Shown: piece by piece, positions 46,588 through 55,802 of the stretch
Layout of the letters: each line of letters begins with the position of its first letter
Position numbering within the stretch: the first letter of the stretch is position 1
From: a virus
Strand: one strand, 5' to 3'
Length of the DNA stretch: 57,194 nt
IMG/VR virus record: IMGVR_UViG_3300046616_000599
Coordinates: 1 to 57,194 of that record
Made by a program: the position numbers and the translations under genes
The notes under the pieces: model-generated
What the model was told of the DNA's origin: nothing
Database searches by the model: none
Seen by the model: only the letters and a program-made list of their open reading frames with translations

Positions 46588-47178
46588 TTGTCAGCAATCA
46601 CAGACAGCCAACCAAACATGACTACTATCCTGCTCTCCGGACCACTTATAAAGCTCTTCGGCCGAGTTCATCACCGCGAACTAGGTAGCAAATCTGTAGC
46701 TGAGGCCTTCAAAGCGATGAAGTGCACGCTGGATGGATTTGAGGCGGCAATTAAGGATCTTGATCGAAAGGGAATGCGCTTCGCAATCTTCCGCAACAAG
46801 AAAAACGTACCTCAGAAAGACTTTGGTCTAGGCGGAACACAGGAAATCCGAATTGTCCCCGTCATCGGCGGGAGCAAGCGAGCCGGTCTGGTGCAGACGA
46901 TCATCGGCGCCGTATTGATTGCAGCGTCGTTCATACCTGGCTTTCAGGCGCTGGCGCCAGTCGGTATCGCGCTCGCTGCCGGCGGCGTCATCCAAATGCT
47001 CAGCCCGCAAGCCTCAGGACTGAAGCAAAGCGCATCCCCAGAAAACTCACCGTCATATGCCTTCGGCAGCGCCAAGAACACCACGGCCAGCGGTAACCCG
47101 GTACCGATCTGCATCGGCGAACGCCGGTGGGGCGGAATGATCATCTCTGCTTCGATCCTGGCTGAAGACAAAGTGTAA
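46588..47178 (+). CDS. Tail assembly protein I
   Basis: TTG at 46588 is preceded by a strong GGAGGAAACC; an ATG at 46618 is the alternative. The 196-residue protein has ILLSGPLIKLFGRVHHRELG at the start, two glycine-rich hydrophobic segments (TIIGAVLIAASFIPGFQALA, GIALAAGGVIQMLSP) and a C-terminal NPVPICIGERRWGG, matching lambda gpI. Confidence 0.88.
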   Translation: MSAITDSQPNMTTILLSGPLIKLFGRVHHRELGSKSVAEAFKAMKCTLDGFEAAIKDLDRKGMRFAIFRNKKNVPQKDFGLGGTQEIRIVPVIGGSKRAGLVQTIIGAVLIAASFIPGFQALAPVGIALAAGGVIQMLSPQASGLKQSASPENSPSYAFGSAKNTTASGNPVPICIGERRWGGMIISASILAEDKV

Positions 47179-47195
47179 TCAGGAAGCAGCACACC

Positions 47196-47219
47196 AACCG
47201 CCCGCGAGGCGGTTTTTTT
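47196..47219 (+). terminator. Terminator before tail gene J
   Basis: AACCGCC and GGCGGTT pair around CGCGA, followed by T7. The GGAGGAAA start signal of J follows. Confidence 0.88.
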
Positions 47220-47235
47220 ATGCCTGGAGGAAAGC

Positions 47236-50200
47236 ATGGGCGCAGCTGCACAGATCGATATCCACGGCGAGAAGGGCGGCAGCAGCAAGCCGAAGTCGCC
47301 AGTCGAAGCCAGCGATAGTCTGCGCTCGACCAACCTGGCAAAACTGCTTATCGCCGTGGGCGAGGGCGAGTTCGACAGCGTCCCGACCGATTACGACATC
47401 TACCTGGACAACACGCCGATCCGCGATGCCAGCGGCAACTACAACTTCCCGAACGTTCGTTGGGATTGGCGTTCAGGCTCGGTCGACCAGACGTATATCC
47501 CGGGCATCCCGGCGGTCGAGAACGAGACCTCGCTGAACGTCGAACTGCGCAGCGATTCGGCGTGGGTGCGCTCGATCACCAACACCCAGCTTTCAGCGGT
47601 ACGCATGCGCCTGGCGTGGCCAGCCCTGCAGCGCGCTGATGACGAAGGGAATATCGGTGGTTACCGCATCGAGTACGCGATCGATGTAGCCACCGACGGC
47701 GGCGCCTATCAGCAGGTGCTGGTGGACGCCGTAGACGGCAAGACCACTACGCGCTACGAGCGCTCGCGCCGAATCGACTTGCCGGACGCCACCACAGGTT
47801 GGCAGATCCGCGTCCGCCGCCTGACGCCCAACCAGAACAGCAACAAAATCGCCGACACGATGCTGATCGCCGGTTACACCGAAGTCATTGACGCCAAGCT
47901 GCGCTACCCGAATACCGCGCTGCTCTACATCGAGTTCGACGCCGAGCAGTTCACCAACATTCCGGCCGTGACTGTGAAGTGCAAGGCGCGCCGCTGGATG
48001 GTGCCGAGCAACTATGATCCGATCCAGCGCACCTATACCGGTACGTGGGATGGCTCGATGAAATCGGCCTGGACCAATAACCCGGCGTGGATCACCTACG
48101 GCGCGTGCACCGAAGACCGGTTCGGCCTGGGCAAGCGCATCAAGCCGTTCATGGTCGACAAGTGGGAGCTCTACCGGATCGCCCAGTACTGTGACCAGAT
48201 GGTGCCGAACGGGTTGGGCGGACTGGAACCGCGTTTTCTTTGCGACATGAACCTGCAGGGCAAGGCTGACGCCTGGTCGTTGCTGCGCGATATCGCCGGC
48301 ATTTACCGGGGCATGACCTACTGGGCTCAGGGCCAGCTGGTTATGCAGGCCGACATGCCGCGCGCGCAAGACTTCGATTATGTCTTCACCCGCGCCAACG
48401 TCATCGACGGCAAATTCTCCTACGGCAGCGCCTCGGCGAAGACTCGCTACACCCGGGCACTGGTCAGTTACGACAACCCGGCGAACAACTACGACACCGA
48501 CGTTATCCCTTTCGCCGATCTGGAATTGCAGCGCCGGTACGGCGATCGGCCGACCGAGCTGAGCGCCATTGGCTGCACCCGGGCGTCGGAGGCGCAGCGT
48601 CGCGGCAAGTGGGCGATCCTCAGCAACAACCAGGATCGCACTGTCTCGTTCAAGACCGGCATGGAAGGCGTGATTCCGCTGCCTGGGCACATCATCCCGG
48701 TGGCGGATTCGCTCTTGGCTGGTCGCGAGGTGGGCGGGCGTATCTCGTCTGCATCGGGCCGCGTGGTCACGCTCGATCGTGAGACTCAGGCCAAGGCCGG
48801 TGATCGTCTGATCATCAACTTGCCCGGCGGACGCGCCGAAGGCCGCACGGTGCAAAGCGTGAATGGCCGCGCCGTGACCGTCACGACGAACTACAGCGAG
48901 CCGCCGATCGCGCAATTACAGTGGGCGCTGGATGCGAATGACTTGGCTATCCCGCTGTATCGCGTGCTACGCACTCGGCGCACCACCGAAGGCGACTTTG
49001 AAATCAGTGCGTTGCAGTACGACCCAAGCAAATTTGCTTACATCGACACTGGCGCGCGCCTTGAAGAGCGTCCGATCAGCGTGATCCCGATTACTATCGT
49101 GCCGGCGCCGGCAAGCGTTACCGTCGTCTCCACCTCGTCGGTTGTGCAGGGTTTGGCCGTGGCCACCATGACCATCAGCTGGCCGGCCGTGGATGGCGCG
49201 GTTGGCTATGACGTTGAGTGGCGCAAGGACAGTGGCAACTGGATCAAGCTGCAGCGCACCGGCATGACCAACGTTGAGGTGGTCGGCATCTACGCTGGCG
49301 CCTACGTGGCCCGCGTCCGCGCGGTGAGTGCGTTCGATATTTCGTCAATCTGGCGCAACTCGATCCTGACCAACCTCAAGGGCAAACAGGGATTGCCGCC
49401 GGCGCTCAGTTATCTGAACGCCACACCGTTGCTGTTCGGCATCTACCTGAAGTGGGGCTTCCCGGCTGGCGCCGAGGATAGTCAGCGCACTGAAATCTGG
49501 TACGGGCCGACGACTCAACTGGACGCGGCCACGAAGCTGACCGACCTGGCTTACCCGCAAAGTGACTTCTCCATGCTCGGCCTGCGTGCCGGCGTGACGT
49601 TTTACTTCTGGGGGCGGATCGTCGACAAGATCGGCAACATCGGGCCTTGGTATCCGATCGGCATGGGTGTGCAGGGCCAGTCGAGTTCAGACGCGGCGGC
49701 AATTCTGGAAATGATCGCAGGGGATATCGGTCGTACTGAGCTCGGCCAGGATATTCTCGACGAGATCGACAAAATCCCCGGACTTCAGGCGCAGATTGAT
49801 GCGCTGGATGGGCTGAAGACTTACAACCCAGACGGCACCTACGAGGAATACGACCTTGTCGTGGTTGGCAAGCGGATCTATCAGGCTACCGGTCCAGTTC
49901 CTATCGACACGCCGCCGCCGAATCCTGCGTATTGGTTGGACGTTGGTCAGACCGTGCAAACGGCGAACGGGTTGGCTCAGCAGGTTGCGACCAATACCGC
50001 CGAGATTACCGAACTCGACGGCGTAGTTACGGCGCAAGCAACGGCCTTCCAGGCTCTTCGTGCATCTTTCCGAGACGACGGCGGGGAGGGTGATCTCGCT
50101 GATGCGCTGCAAGGCTGGAACAGTACCTCCAGCATTGCGACGGAGTCGAAGGTGAGGGCGTCGGAAAACGAAACGACCGCCCGAACCATGACAGAACTGA

Positions 50201-50799
50201 CGTCGACCGTCGGTGAAAATCAGGCGGCTGTTGTTGACCTGCGGCAAACCGTGGCAACCGATAAGGAAGTCACCGCACAGGCAATCACCCAAGTTACCGC
50301 GAAGGTCGGCGAGAACACTGCCGCCATTCAGGAAACTTCGACTGCCTACGCGGACACCAGCGGAAAGCTCACCACGATGTGGTCGGTGAAGATGCAGGTC
50401 ACGCAGGACGGAAAGTACGTCGCGGCGGGTATTGGGCTTGGAATCGAAAATACCGGCGCCGGATTGCAGAGCCAGTTTCTGGTGAGCGCGGATCGATTCG
50501 CCATCGTCAACACCATTGCCGGCGGCGCGATCTCGGTACCGTTCGCGGTGCAGGGCGGCCAAGTGTTCATGAACTCGGCGTTCATCGCTGACGGGACGAT
50601 CACCAACGCCAAGATCGGCAGCTACATCAGCTCCATCAACTATATCGCCGGCCAGCAAGGCTGGATTCTCAATAAAGACGGAACGCTGGAGATCAACGGC
50701 ATCGTGCCTGGACAGGGTCGGCTGGTGATCAACTCGCTGAACGTCTCGGTCTACGACGTCAACAACGTGTTGCGTGTGCGTCTCGGCTATCTGGGGTAA
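47236..50799 (+). CDS. Tail tip attachment protein J
   Basis: The 1,187-residue protein is the central tail hub and host-specificity protein: SLRSTNLAKLLIAVGEGEFD at the start, WITYGACTEDRFGLGKRIKP and DKWELYRIAQYCDQMVPNG in the hub, fibronectin-like domains at about 610..800, a coiled-coil region, and a C-terminal domain that varies between phages (TNAKIGSYISSINYIAGQQG). It appears intact and should recognise the receptor. Confidence 0.94.
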   Translation: MGAAAQIDIHGEKGGSSKPKSPVEASDSLRSTNLAKLLIAVGEGEFDSVPTDYDIYLDNTPIRDASGNYNFPNVRWDWRSGSVDQTYIPGIPAVENETSLNVELRSDSAWVRSITNTQLSAVRMRLAWPALQRADDEGNIGGYRIEYAIDVATDGGAYQQVLVDAVDGKTTTRYERSRRIDLPDATTGWQIRVRRLTPNQNSNKIADTMLIAGYTEVIDAKLRYPNTALLYIEFDAEQFTNIPAVTVKCKARRWMVPSNYDPIQRTYTGTWDGSMKSAWTNNPAWITYGACTEDRFGLGKRIKPFMVDKWELYRIAQYCDQMVPNGLGGLEPRFLCDMNLQGKADAWSLLRDIAGIYRGMTYWAQGQLVMQADMPRAQDFDYVFTRANVIDGKFSYGSASAKTRYTRALVSYDNPANNYDTDVIPFADLELQRRYGDRPTELSAIGCTRASEAQRRGKWAILSNNQDRTVSFKTGMEGVIPLPGHIIPVADSLLAGREVGGRISSASGRVVTLDRETQAKAGDRLIINLPGGRAEGRTVQSVNGRAVTVTTNYSEPPIAQLQWALDANDLAIPLYRVLRTRRTTEGDFEISALQYDPSKFAYIDTGARLEERPISVIPITIVPAPASVTVVSTSSVVQGLAVATMTISWPAVDGAVGYDVEWRKDSGNWIKLQRTGMTNVEVVGIYAGAYVARVRAVSAFDISSIWRNSILTNLKGKQGLPPALSYLNATPLLFGIYLKWGFPAGAEDSQRTEIWYGPTTQLDAATKLTDLAYPQSDFSMLGLRAGVTFYFWGRIVDKIGNIGPWYPIGMGVQGQSSSDAAAILEMIAGDIGRTELGQDILDEIDKIPGLQAQIDALDGLKTYNPDGTYEEYDLVVVGKRIYQATGPVPIDTPPPNPAYWLDVGQTVQTANGLAQQVATNTAEITELDGVVTAQATAFQALRASFRDDGGEGDLADALQGWNSTSSIATESKVRASENETTARTMTELTSTVGENQAAVVDLRQTVATDKEVTAQAITQVTAKVGENTAAIQETSTAYADTSGKLTTMWSVKMQVTQDGKYVAAGIGLGIENTGAGLQSQFLVSADRFAIVNTIAGGAISVPFAVQGGQVFMNSAFIADGTITNAKIGSYISSINYIAGQQGWILNKDGTLEINGIVPGQGRLVINSLNVSVYDVNNVLRVRLGYLG

Positions 50800-50802
50800 T
50801 CA

Positions 50803-51120
50803 ATGGCTCATGGCATGCGGATCTGGGGCGCCGACGGGGCGCTTCAGGTCGATGAGAATTCGTTCACCATCCGGGTGGTGTTTTCGACGCTGGTCACTTT
50901 CAGCAATGCTGCGAAGACCAACCAAGACTTCTCCGTCCCGGGCGTCGGACCAGCAAATGGCGCTGCAATCGTGGTGCCGATTGGGGCTTATACGGATCAG
51001 CAAATGCAGTTCGAAACAGAGCTCATCGACAATGTGGCACGGGTCTATAACCACACGCGTGGTTACGCAAGCACGATCGCGTCCGGGACGATGCGACTGA
51101 TCGTCATGAGGTTCAACTGA
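50803..51120 (+). CDS. Small tail-associated protein
   Basis: The 105-residue beta-rich protein (MAHGMRIWGADGALQVDENS) lies directly behind J and is coupled to the next gene (TGATG). It resembles the N-terminal half of the next protein (both have a MRIWG or MRLWD strand followed by S/DGxL-like turns), so the two may be related tail-tip decorations. Confidence 0.7.
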   Translation: MAHGMRIWGADGALQVDENSFTIRVVFSTLVTFSNAAKTNQDFSVPGVGPANGAAIVVPIGAYTDQQMQFETELIDNVARVYNHTRGYASTIASGTMRLIVMRFN

Positions 51121-51800
51121 TGGCCTATGGACTCGAATTCACCAACAACAGCAACGTGGTCACCATCGACTCGGAGTTTTCAAGGTTGATGGTAATTGCC
51201 AGCGGCAGATACGCCCCGACCGAAGAGGGAGGTATGGGGTCGACTACTTACTTCGCAAGGCCGGTGACTTCGCAAGAGCCACCTCTCGTATTTGTCCGCC
51301 CTGATACCGTCGCGGGCATCGCAGGCTTGAGCAGCATGAGGCTGATCGGATCGGCTGGAAACTGGACTGGCTTCTATATTCGAGCTTACAGCACCGCTAC
51401 GGCCCATCCCAATGGTCGCTATTTTGTTGGTGCTTTCGCCGCTCAAGCAGTGGCTCAGTACGGCATGCGACTGTGGGATGGCACCGGCAAAATGCTCTTC
51501 GATTCAGGAACCCCCAACGCGACTTTCACACGCAGTTTCCAAAACTGGACCTACGTGAAATCCGATATGACGGATCAAGGCCTATACCGGAACTACTACT
51601 CAGTGCCGTTCAGCTTCCCGCAAAACGAATTCATGCTGATCAATAATTTCGGCATGAACATGGTGTCCGGCGGGACGATTCCCAGACAGCTGTATTGCAC
51701 TTGGGATTTTGTAGGAAACACGCTTTACGCCGTAACTGTCGCAGCCAACAACCCCTTCAATTTTTTCCTTCCCGCGGTTTTCGCCAAGCAAGCCGTCTAA
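51120..51800 (+). CDS. Tail-associated protein
   Basis: The 226-residue beta-rich protein begins MAYGLEFTNNSNVVTIDSEF and contains YGMRLWDGTGKMLFDSG. Such proteins follow J in many Pseudomonas siphophages and are probably part of the tail tip or side fibres. No enzyme motif seen. Confidence 0.72.
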   Translation: MAYGLEFTNNSNVVTIDSEFSRLMVIASGRYAPTEEGGMGSTTYFARPVTSQEPPLVFVRPDTVAGIAGLSSMRLIGSAGNWTGFYIRAYSTATAHPNGRYFVGAFAAQAVAQYGMRLWDGTGKMLFDSGTPNATFTRSFQNWTYVKSDMTDQGLYRNYYSVPFSFPQNEFMLINNFGMNMVSGGTIPRQLYCTWDFVGNTLYAVTVAANNPFNFFLPAVFAKQAV

Positions 51801-51824
51801 ATTCGCTTTCTATAGGATGCTGCC

Positions 51825-53042
51825 ATGCCCTGGTACAAATCAGGAACGGTCTCTGTCGCCCAAAATTCCAACGCGGTCATCGGTACCGGCACGGCGTTCA
51901 TTGCCAACAGCCGGGTCGGGGACGCATTCCGTGGGCCTGATGGTGGTTGGTACGAGGTGACGAACATTGCCAGCGACACGGCCATGTCGATCTCACCGAA
52001 CTATCAGGGCGCCACAAACGCTGCCGGCAGTTACGCGGTGGCGCCGATGCAGGGCTATGTCAAGGACTCGGCCGATGCGCTGCGCTCGTTGGTCAATCAG
52101 TGGGGCCAAAAGCTGGCGGCGCTCGGTACGACCGGCAATTATGAAATTCTTCCAATCAGCAAAGGTGGCACGGGCAGCGCAACATCGGACGAGGCACTGA
52201 CGGCGCTCGGGTTTTCCAACTTTGGTAAATCGTTGATAGACGATGCAAACGCCGCCGCCGGGCGTGCGACCCTTGTCGCGGCGAAGAGTGGGCAGAACTC
52301 CGACATTACTGAGATCACAGGGTTGTCGAAGCCGCTGACGATTGCGCAGGGCGGAGTTTCTCCCGGTTACATTGAGGGGCTTCTGCTGTCCTGGAACAGC
52401 GCGAATTCGCTTTCTGTTGGAACCGGGGCGGCATACATCCCCGGTACCGGGAAGGTCGTGCAGGTGGCTGCTGCGCTGACGCTATCCGCATTGAGTTTGG
52501 CGGCCAACACCTGGTATCACATTTACCTGTACGACAATGCCGGTGTCGCCGCGATAGAAGCAGTAACCATCGCGCCAGCCACACCGTATTTCAGCAGGGC
52601 CCGCAATAAAAACAGCGATTCGAGCCGACGCTACCTGGGTTCAATGGTGACGAACTCATCAGCCCAACTTCACAAGATCATCCACCTGCAGAACAGCACA
52701 GTGTTCTATCTGGAATCGCTGAACCTTGCACCTTTCCTCGTGGTTGCGGGGGCGGCGACAGCGTTCACTGCAGTTGATTGCAGCTCGATCGTACCGTTGA
52801 CGTCCAAAGAGGCGAAGACCAACTACCTGCTGACGACCAATGTCGGTAACGCGTTTATTGCCAATTCCGAGGTCAACTTCACGCCCAGCGCCAGCAACTA
52901 TCTGCTGGCGATCACCTTAGGCTCGAGCGGTTCGGCAGATTTGGTGCTGGATGCAAGCCAACGGTTCACTTACGCGCTCGATGCGACCCCGGGCAGCGGC
53001 CTGTTTCGGGTGCGCGTGTCCGGCTATCGATTTGAGAGGTAA
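51825..53042 (+). CDS. Tail fibre protein
   Basis: The 405-residue protein begins MPWYKSGTVSVAQNSNAVIG, has a capsid-proximal domain to about 90, fibre segments PISKGGTGSATSDEALTALG and KPLTIAQGGVSPGYIEGLLL, and a beta-rich C-terminal domain for receptor contact. The GGTGS-type motif is typical of fibre shafts. The next gene would be its small partner. Confidence 0.88.
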   Translation: MPWYKSGTVSVAQNSNAVIGTGTAFIANSRVGDAFRGPDGGWYEVTNIASDTAMSISPNYQGATNAAGSYAVAPMQGYVKDSADALRSLVNQWGQKLAALGTTGNYEILPISKGGTGSATSDEALTALGFSNFGKSLIDDANAAAGRATLVAAKSGQNSDITEITGLSKPLTIAQGGVSPGYIEGLLLSWNSANSLSVGTGAAYIPGTGKVVQVAAALTLSALSLAANTWYHIYLYDNAGVAAIEAVTIAPATPYFSRARNKNSDSSRRYLGSMVTNSSAQLHKIIHLQNSTVFYLESLNLAPFLVVAGAATAFTAVDCSSIVPLTSKEAKTNYLLTTNVGNAFIANSEVNFTPSASNYLLAITLGSSGSADLVLDASQRFTYALDATPGSGLFRVRVSGYRFER

Positions 53043-53044
53043 CC

Positions 53045-53305
53045 ATGCCTTACGCAACTACCGATTACGGCTGGCGCGCGGTCGGCGCCGAATTCACCCA
53101 AGCGGAGTTGGCTCGGGGTGAAAGCCTTGTCGAGGAAATTCCCCAGTCATTAATCGACGCCATCGCTGCTTAAGATTTGTTGCGCGAGACGACGGCTGAC
53201 TTGAACGCCCGCACACGCCAGGCAACAGCGCGGGTAACCGCGTTGCAAGGTCGAGTCGACGCAATCAACGATACCATTGCTGGCGTTACGCTCTGCCCTT
53301 CGTGA
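53045..53305 (+). pseudogene. Small tail-fibre partner gene with ochre codon
   Basis: GAGAGGTAACC precedes ATG 53045. The frame reads MPYATTDYGWRAVGAEFTQA to PQSLIDAIAA, then TAA (53171..53173), and continues in the same frame for 43 codons (DLLRETTADLNARTRQATAR) to TGA at 53303. A CAA-to-TAA change explains this simply. The 42-residue short product may still be made; the coiled-coil tail is lost. Confidence 0.6.
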
Positions 53306-53332
53306 GTTCACGATGCGATTCCCAAGCCTGAT

Positions 53333-54289
53333 TTAGCTTGATGCCTCCCTTGCCCTAATTGCTGTGCCTACGTGATTGCGTCGTTTAAATCTGATGCATG
53401 GTTGCTCAATTAGAAACCAGCTTGCGATGCAGGTCGGAATCAGGACAACTACCAAAATTACGCTAGCGTTTAATATGTCAGTGATTCTTAATTTTTCGGT
53501 TATGAAAAGAAGGATTGGTATGTGGTAAATATATATACCGTAGCTGATGTCGGGCAGTTTCCTGCGAATTAACGGGTATCCGCTAATGCCGACCAATACA
53601 ATAGCTGCAGCCTGAAGTAGCGGGCGCATAGGGAAAGGTGGAGAGACCAATAGTGCAATCAGGAAAACCCAAGGTAGCACCAGACCGAACACCTTAAGCC
53701 TCGCTCTATATAAAAACGCGAGATTCCCCACAAAAAAGGCTTGTGCTAATAGCGCTAGCGTGATGCTTAGTGGGTCGCTTCTGTAAGCAGATAAAGAAAA
53801 AGCGATGACGGTCGTAAGTGCAAGAGCGCCCCAGATTAAGATTGGCTTTTTGTATGCTCCAATAAACCAAAGAAAAGCCAGCATTAAATAGGAAAGTTCT
53901 TCCCAAGCTAGTGACCAGAGGGCTTGATTGGTATAGCCATTTTTTGGTAGATAAATTCCGCCAGTCAGCCATGTTGTAATTGAGTTTTTTGTAACAGTGA
54001 AATCAAATAGAAAATAGGTAAGTAACAGAGAGGCCGTAAGCGCTGGGATGATTCTCAGGATGCGCCGTATAGCAAAATCTTTTAGTGATGTTTTCTCGCT
54101 ATAACTTTTTAAAACGACAACGCCACTTATCGCTAGAAATGCAGGGACGGCCATTATCCAAGCTTGCCAAGATCTGTTTGGAGTGCAGAACAGATAAAGA
54201 TGTGCGACGACTACAATAAAAGCTAAGAATAATCGCAGTACATCAAAGTTTGGGTATCTTTCTGCGCTTGCAGTATCCATTTGTTTCAT
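53333..54289 (-). CDS. Acyltransferase-3 family membrane protein (O-antigen modification)
   Basis: The 318-residue protein has about ten membrane helices and the acyltransferase-3 pattern: YPNFDVLRLFLAFIVVVAHL, an early VPAFLAISGVVVLKSY, RRILRIIPALTASLL and YGIYIYHIPILLF near the end. Such enzymes O-acylate surface polysaccharide; in prophages they change the serotype and block related phages. It is leftward and AT-rich next to the fibre genes, the usual site of seroconversion genes. The host locus beyond attR appears to make O-antigen. Confidence 0.88.
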   Translation of the reverse strand: MKQMDTASAERYPNFDVLRLFLAFIVVVAHLYLFCTPNRSWQAWIMAVPAFLAISGVVVLKSYSEKTSLKDFAIRRILRIIPALTASLLLTYFLFDFTVTKNSITTWLTGGIYLPKNGYTNQALWSLAWEELSYLMLAFLWFIGAYKKPILIWGALALTTVIAFSLSAYRSDPLSITLALLAQAFFVGNLAFLYRARLKVFGLVLPWVFLIALLVSPPFPMRPLLQAAAIVLVGISGYPLIRRKLPDISYGIYIYHIPILLFITEKLRITDILNASVILVVVLIPTCIASWFLIEQPCIRFKRRNHVGTAIRAREASS

Positions 54290-54384
54290 GGGTATTCCAT
54301 TGCAAATTCGGCTAAATAAACCGCGTGATGTTAACCCAAATCCTCTGTAGCAACCATTTGCACTTGCTGCAGGTCCACCAGAAC

Positions 54385-54409
54385 ACCTGCCTCGAGCGGG
54401 TATTTTTTT
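54385..54409 (+). terminator. Terminator before the hydrolase gene
   Basis: ACCTGC and GCGGGT pair (one G-U) around CTCGA, followed by a T7 run, then GGAGAAAA of the next gene. Confidence 0.7.
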
Positions 54410-54424
54410 GCCTGGAGAAAAGTG

Positions 54425-54850
54425 ATGGCAGCAACTGAAAAAGACCGCGACATCCTCGCCCGCACGCTGTGGGGCGAGGCTCGCGGGGAATCACCGGCCG
54501 GGCAGGTGGCCGTGGCCTGGACGATACGAAATCGTGTGTTTGATGGGAAGACTATTTCGTGGTGGGGGGAGGGATACGCCGGTGTGTGCCAGAAGCCGTA
54601 CCAGTTCAGCTGCTGGAACAAAAACGACCCGAACTTCCCCTACCTGAGCGGGGCGAAGCAGATCCCGTTTCGCGAACTGGCGCAGGCGCGGATTGCAGCA
54701 GACCAAGTGATCGACGGAAAGGTGCCTGATCCTACTGGTGGAGCGACGCACTACTACTCGATTGCCATGAAGACGGCCCCAGCATGGTCGGCGAAAGCCA
54801 AGCAGACGCTGAGGCTGGGCGGGCACGTTTTCTTCAAGGATGTGCCGTGA
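54425..54850 (+). CDS. SleB/CwlJ-type cell wall hydrolase (endolysin)
   Basis: ATG at 54425 follows GGAGAAAAGTG. The 141-residue protein matches the Hydrolase_2 family: ILARTLWGEARGESPAGQVA with the catalytic-type Glu, WTIRNRV, YQFSCWN and GATHYYSIAMK. It should cleave peptidoglycan. Coupled (TGATG) to the spanin gene, so it is the likely phage endolysin. It lacks a signal peptide and would need a holin. Confidence 0.9.
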   Translation: MAATEKDRDILARTLWGEARGESPAGQVAVAWTIRNRVFDGKTISWWGEGYAGVCQKPYQFSCWNKNDPNFPYLSGAKQIPFRELAQARIAADQVIDGKVPDPTGGATHYYSIAMKTAPAWSAKAKQTLRLGGHVFFKDVP

Positions 54851-55374
54851 TGACCGTGCCGTGGAAGCTGGTCGGAGTGCTGGCGCTGGTGCTGAGCGGC
54901 GCCGGCAGTGCTTGGCAGTTTCAGGATTGGCGCTACGACAGGCAGCTGGCCGAGCAGGCGCGGCAGCACGCCGACACCATGAATCAACTGACTCAGGCTG
55001 CCGCCACCGCGCAACAGGCCGAGCAGGAAAAGCGGCTGGCGCTCGAGCAGAAGCTGGCAGCCAGCGAGCAAACCCACTTCGAGAAAATGACCAATGCACA
55101 AAAGGATCAGGCTCGCCTGCGCGATCGCCTTGCCACTGCTGATGTCCGGCTGTCAGTCCTCCTCGACGCGGATTCAGCCCGTGGCTGTTCAGTGTCTGCC
55201 GCCCCCGGCGCCGGCGGCGTGGATCATGCAGCCGTACGAGCCCGACTTAACCCAGCGCATGCTCAACGAATTATCGCCATCACCGACACCGGCGACCGGG
55301 GACTGATCGCGCTGCAGGCTTGCCAGGCGTATGTGCGTGGCTTACATACAATTCAGCCCAGTATTCGAAGATAG
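54850..55374 (+). CDS. Rz-like inner-membrane spanin
   Basis: ATG at 54850 overlaps the hydrolase stop. The 174-residue protein has an N-terminal anchor (LVGVLALVLSGAGSAWQFQ) and a long periplasmic coiled coil (LAEQARQHADTMNQLTQAAA). With Rz1, encoded inside it in another frame, it should fuse inner and outer membranes at lysis. Confidence 0.88.
   Translation: MTVPWKLVGVLALVLSGAGSAWQFQDWRYDRQLAEQARQHADTMNQLTQAAATAQQAEQEKRLALEQKLAASEQTHFEKMTNAQKDQARLRDRLATADVRLSVLLDADSARGCSVSAAPGAGGVDHAAVRARLNPAHAQRIIAITDTGDRGLIALQACQAYVRGLHTIQPSIRR
55094..55306 (+). CDS. Rz1-like outer-membrane spanin lipoprotein
   Basis: The 70-residue frame lies fully within Rz. It has a lipoprotein signal (MHKRIRLACAIALPLLMSGC, lipobox LMSGC) and a proline-rich mature part (CLPPPAPAAWIMQPYEP), as expected for Rz1. 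Nested Rz/Rz1 is the lambda arrangement. Confidence 0.85.
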   Translation: MHKRIRLACAIALPLLMSGCQSSSTRIQPVAVQCLPPPAPAAWIMQPYEPDLTQRMLNELSPSPTPATGD

Positions 55375-55724
55375 TCTTGCAAACTCGGATTGGCGAGGAT
55401 GCTCGAAAAGTTCGCAGCAATTGTGGAAATGTCGGCTCCCGCTGCTGTGATCGTGGCAAACAAGCCGCTATTTTCAATTACCTCTCTGGGCTCCAAGTCT
55501 CGTTCCGCTAAAAGACGCTCAAGAACGTCCTTTATCATCTGCGGGTCCGATTCTTTTGGAAGGCCTAACTGCGCGACCAAGGCCTCAACAGTAATGAAGT
55601 TGTAGCCATGTCCCTCGTTGTTATTCGACTGAAAATTGTCCAAGTTCAGATTTACGTCACCGACGACACGTACCCCATCGCCTTTATTGCCGCTTGCGCC
55701 GCACCCCTTCATGTTGATAGGCAT
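55353..55724 (-). CDS. Leftward accessory protein near attR
   Basis: ATG at 55724 follows AAGGAG. The 123-residue protein has a glycine/asparagine-rich start (MPINMKGCGASGNKGDGVRV) and a helical end (ADISTIAANFSSILANPSLQ). It overlaps the end of Rz by 22 bases. Placed next to attR and opposite to the late genes, it is a candidate lysogenic conversion gene. Not recognised. Confidence 0.65.
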   Translation of the reverse strand: MPINMKGCGASGNKGDGVRVVGDVNLNLDNFQSNNNEGHGYNFITVEALVAQLGLPKESDPQMIKDVLERLLAERDLEPREVIENSGLFATITAAGADISTIAANFSSILANPSLQDYLRILG

Positions 55725-55802
55725 TTTTATTCTCCTTGAACTGAATAATGGAAACCACAGCGTAGCTTCTTTCATGGCCGTTGCGTCCGGATTGGTCTTT
55801 GT

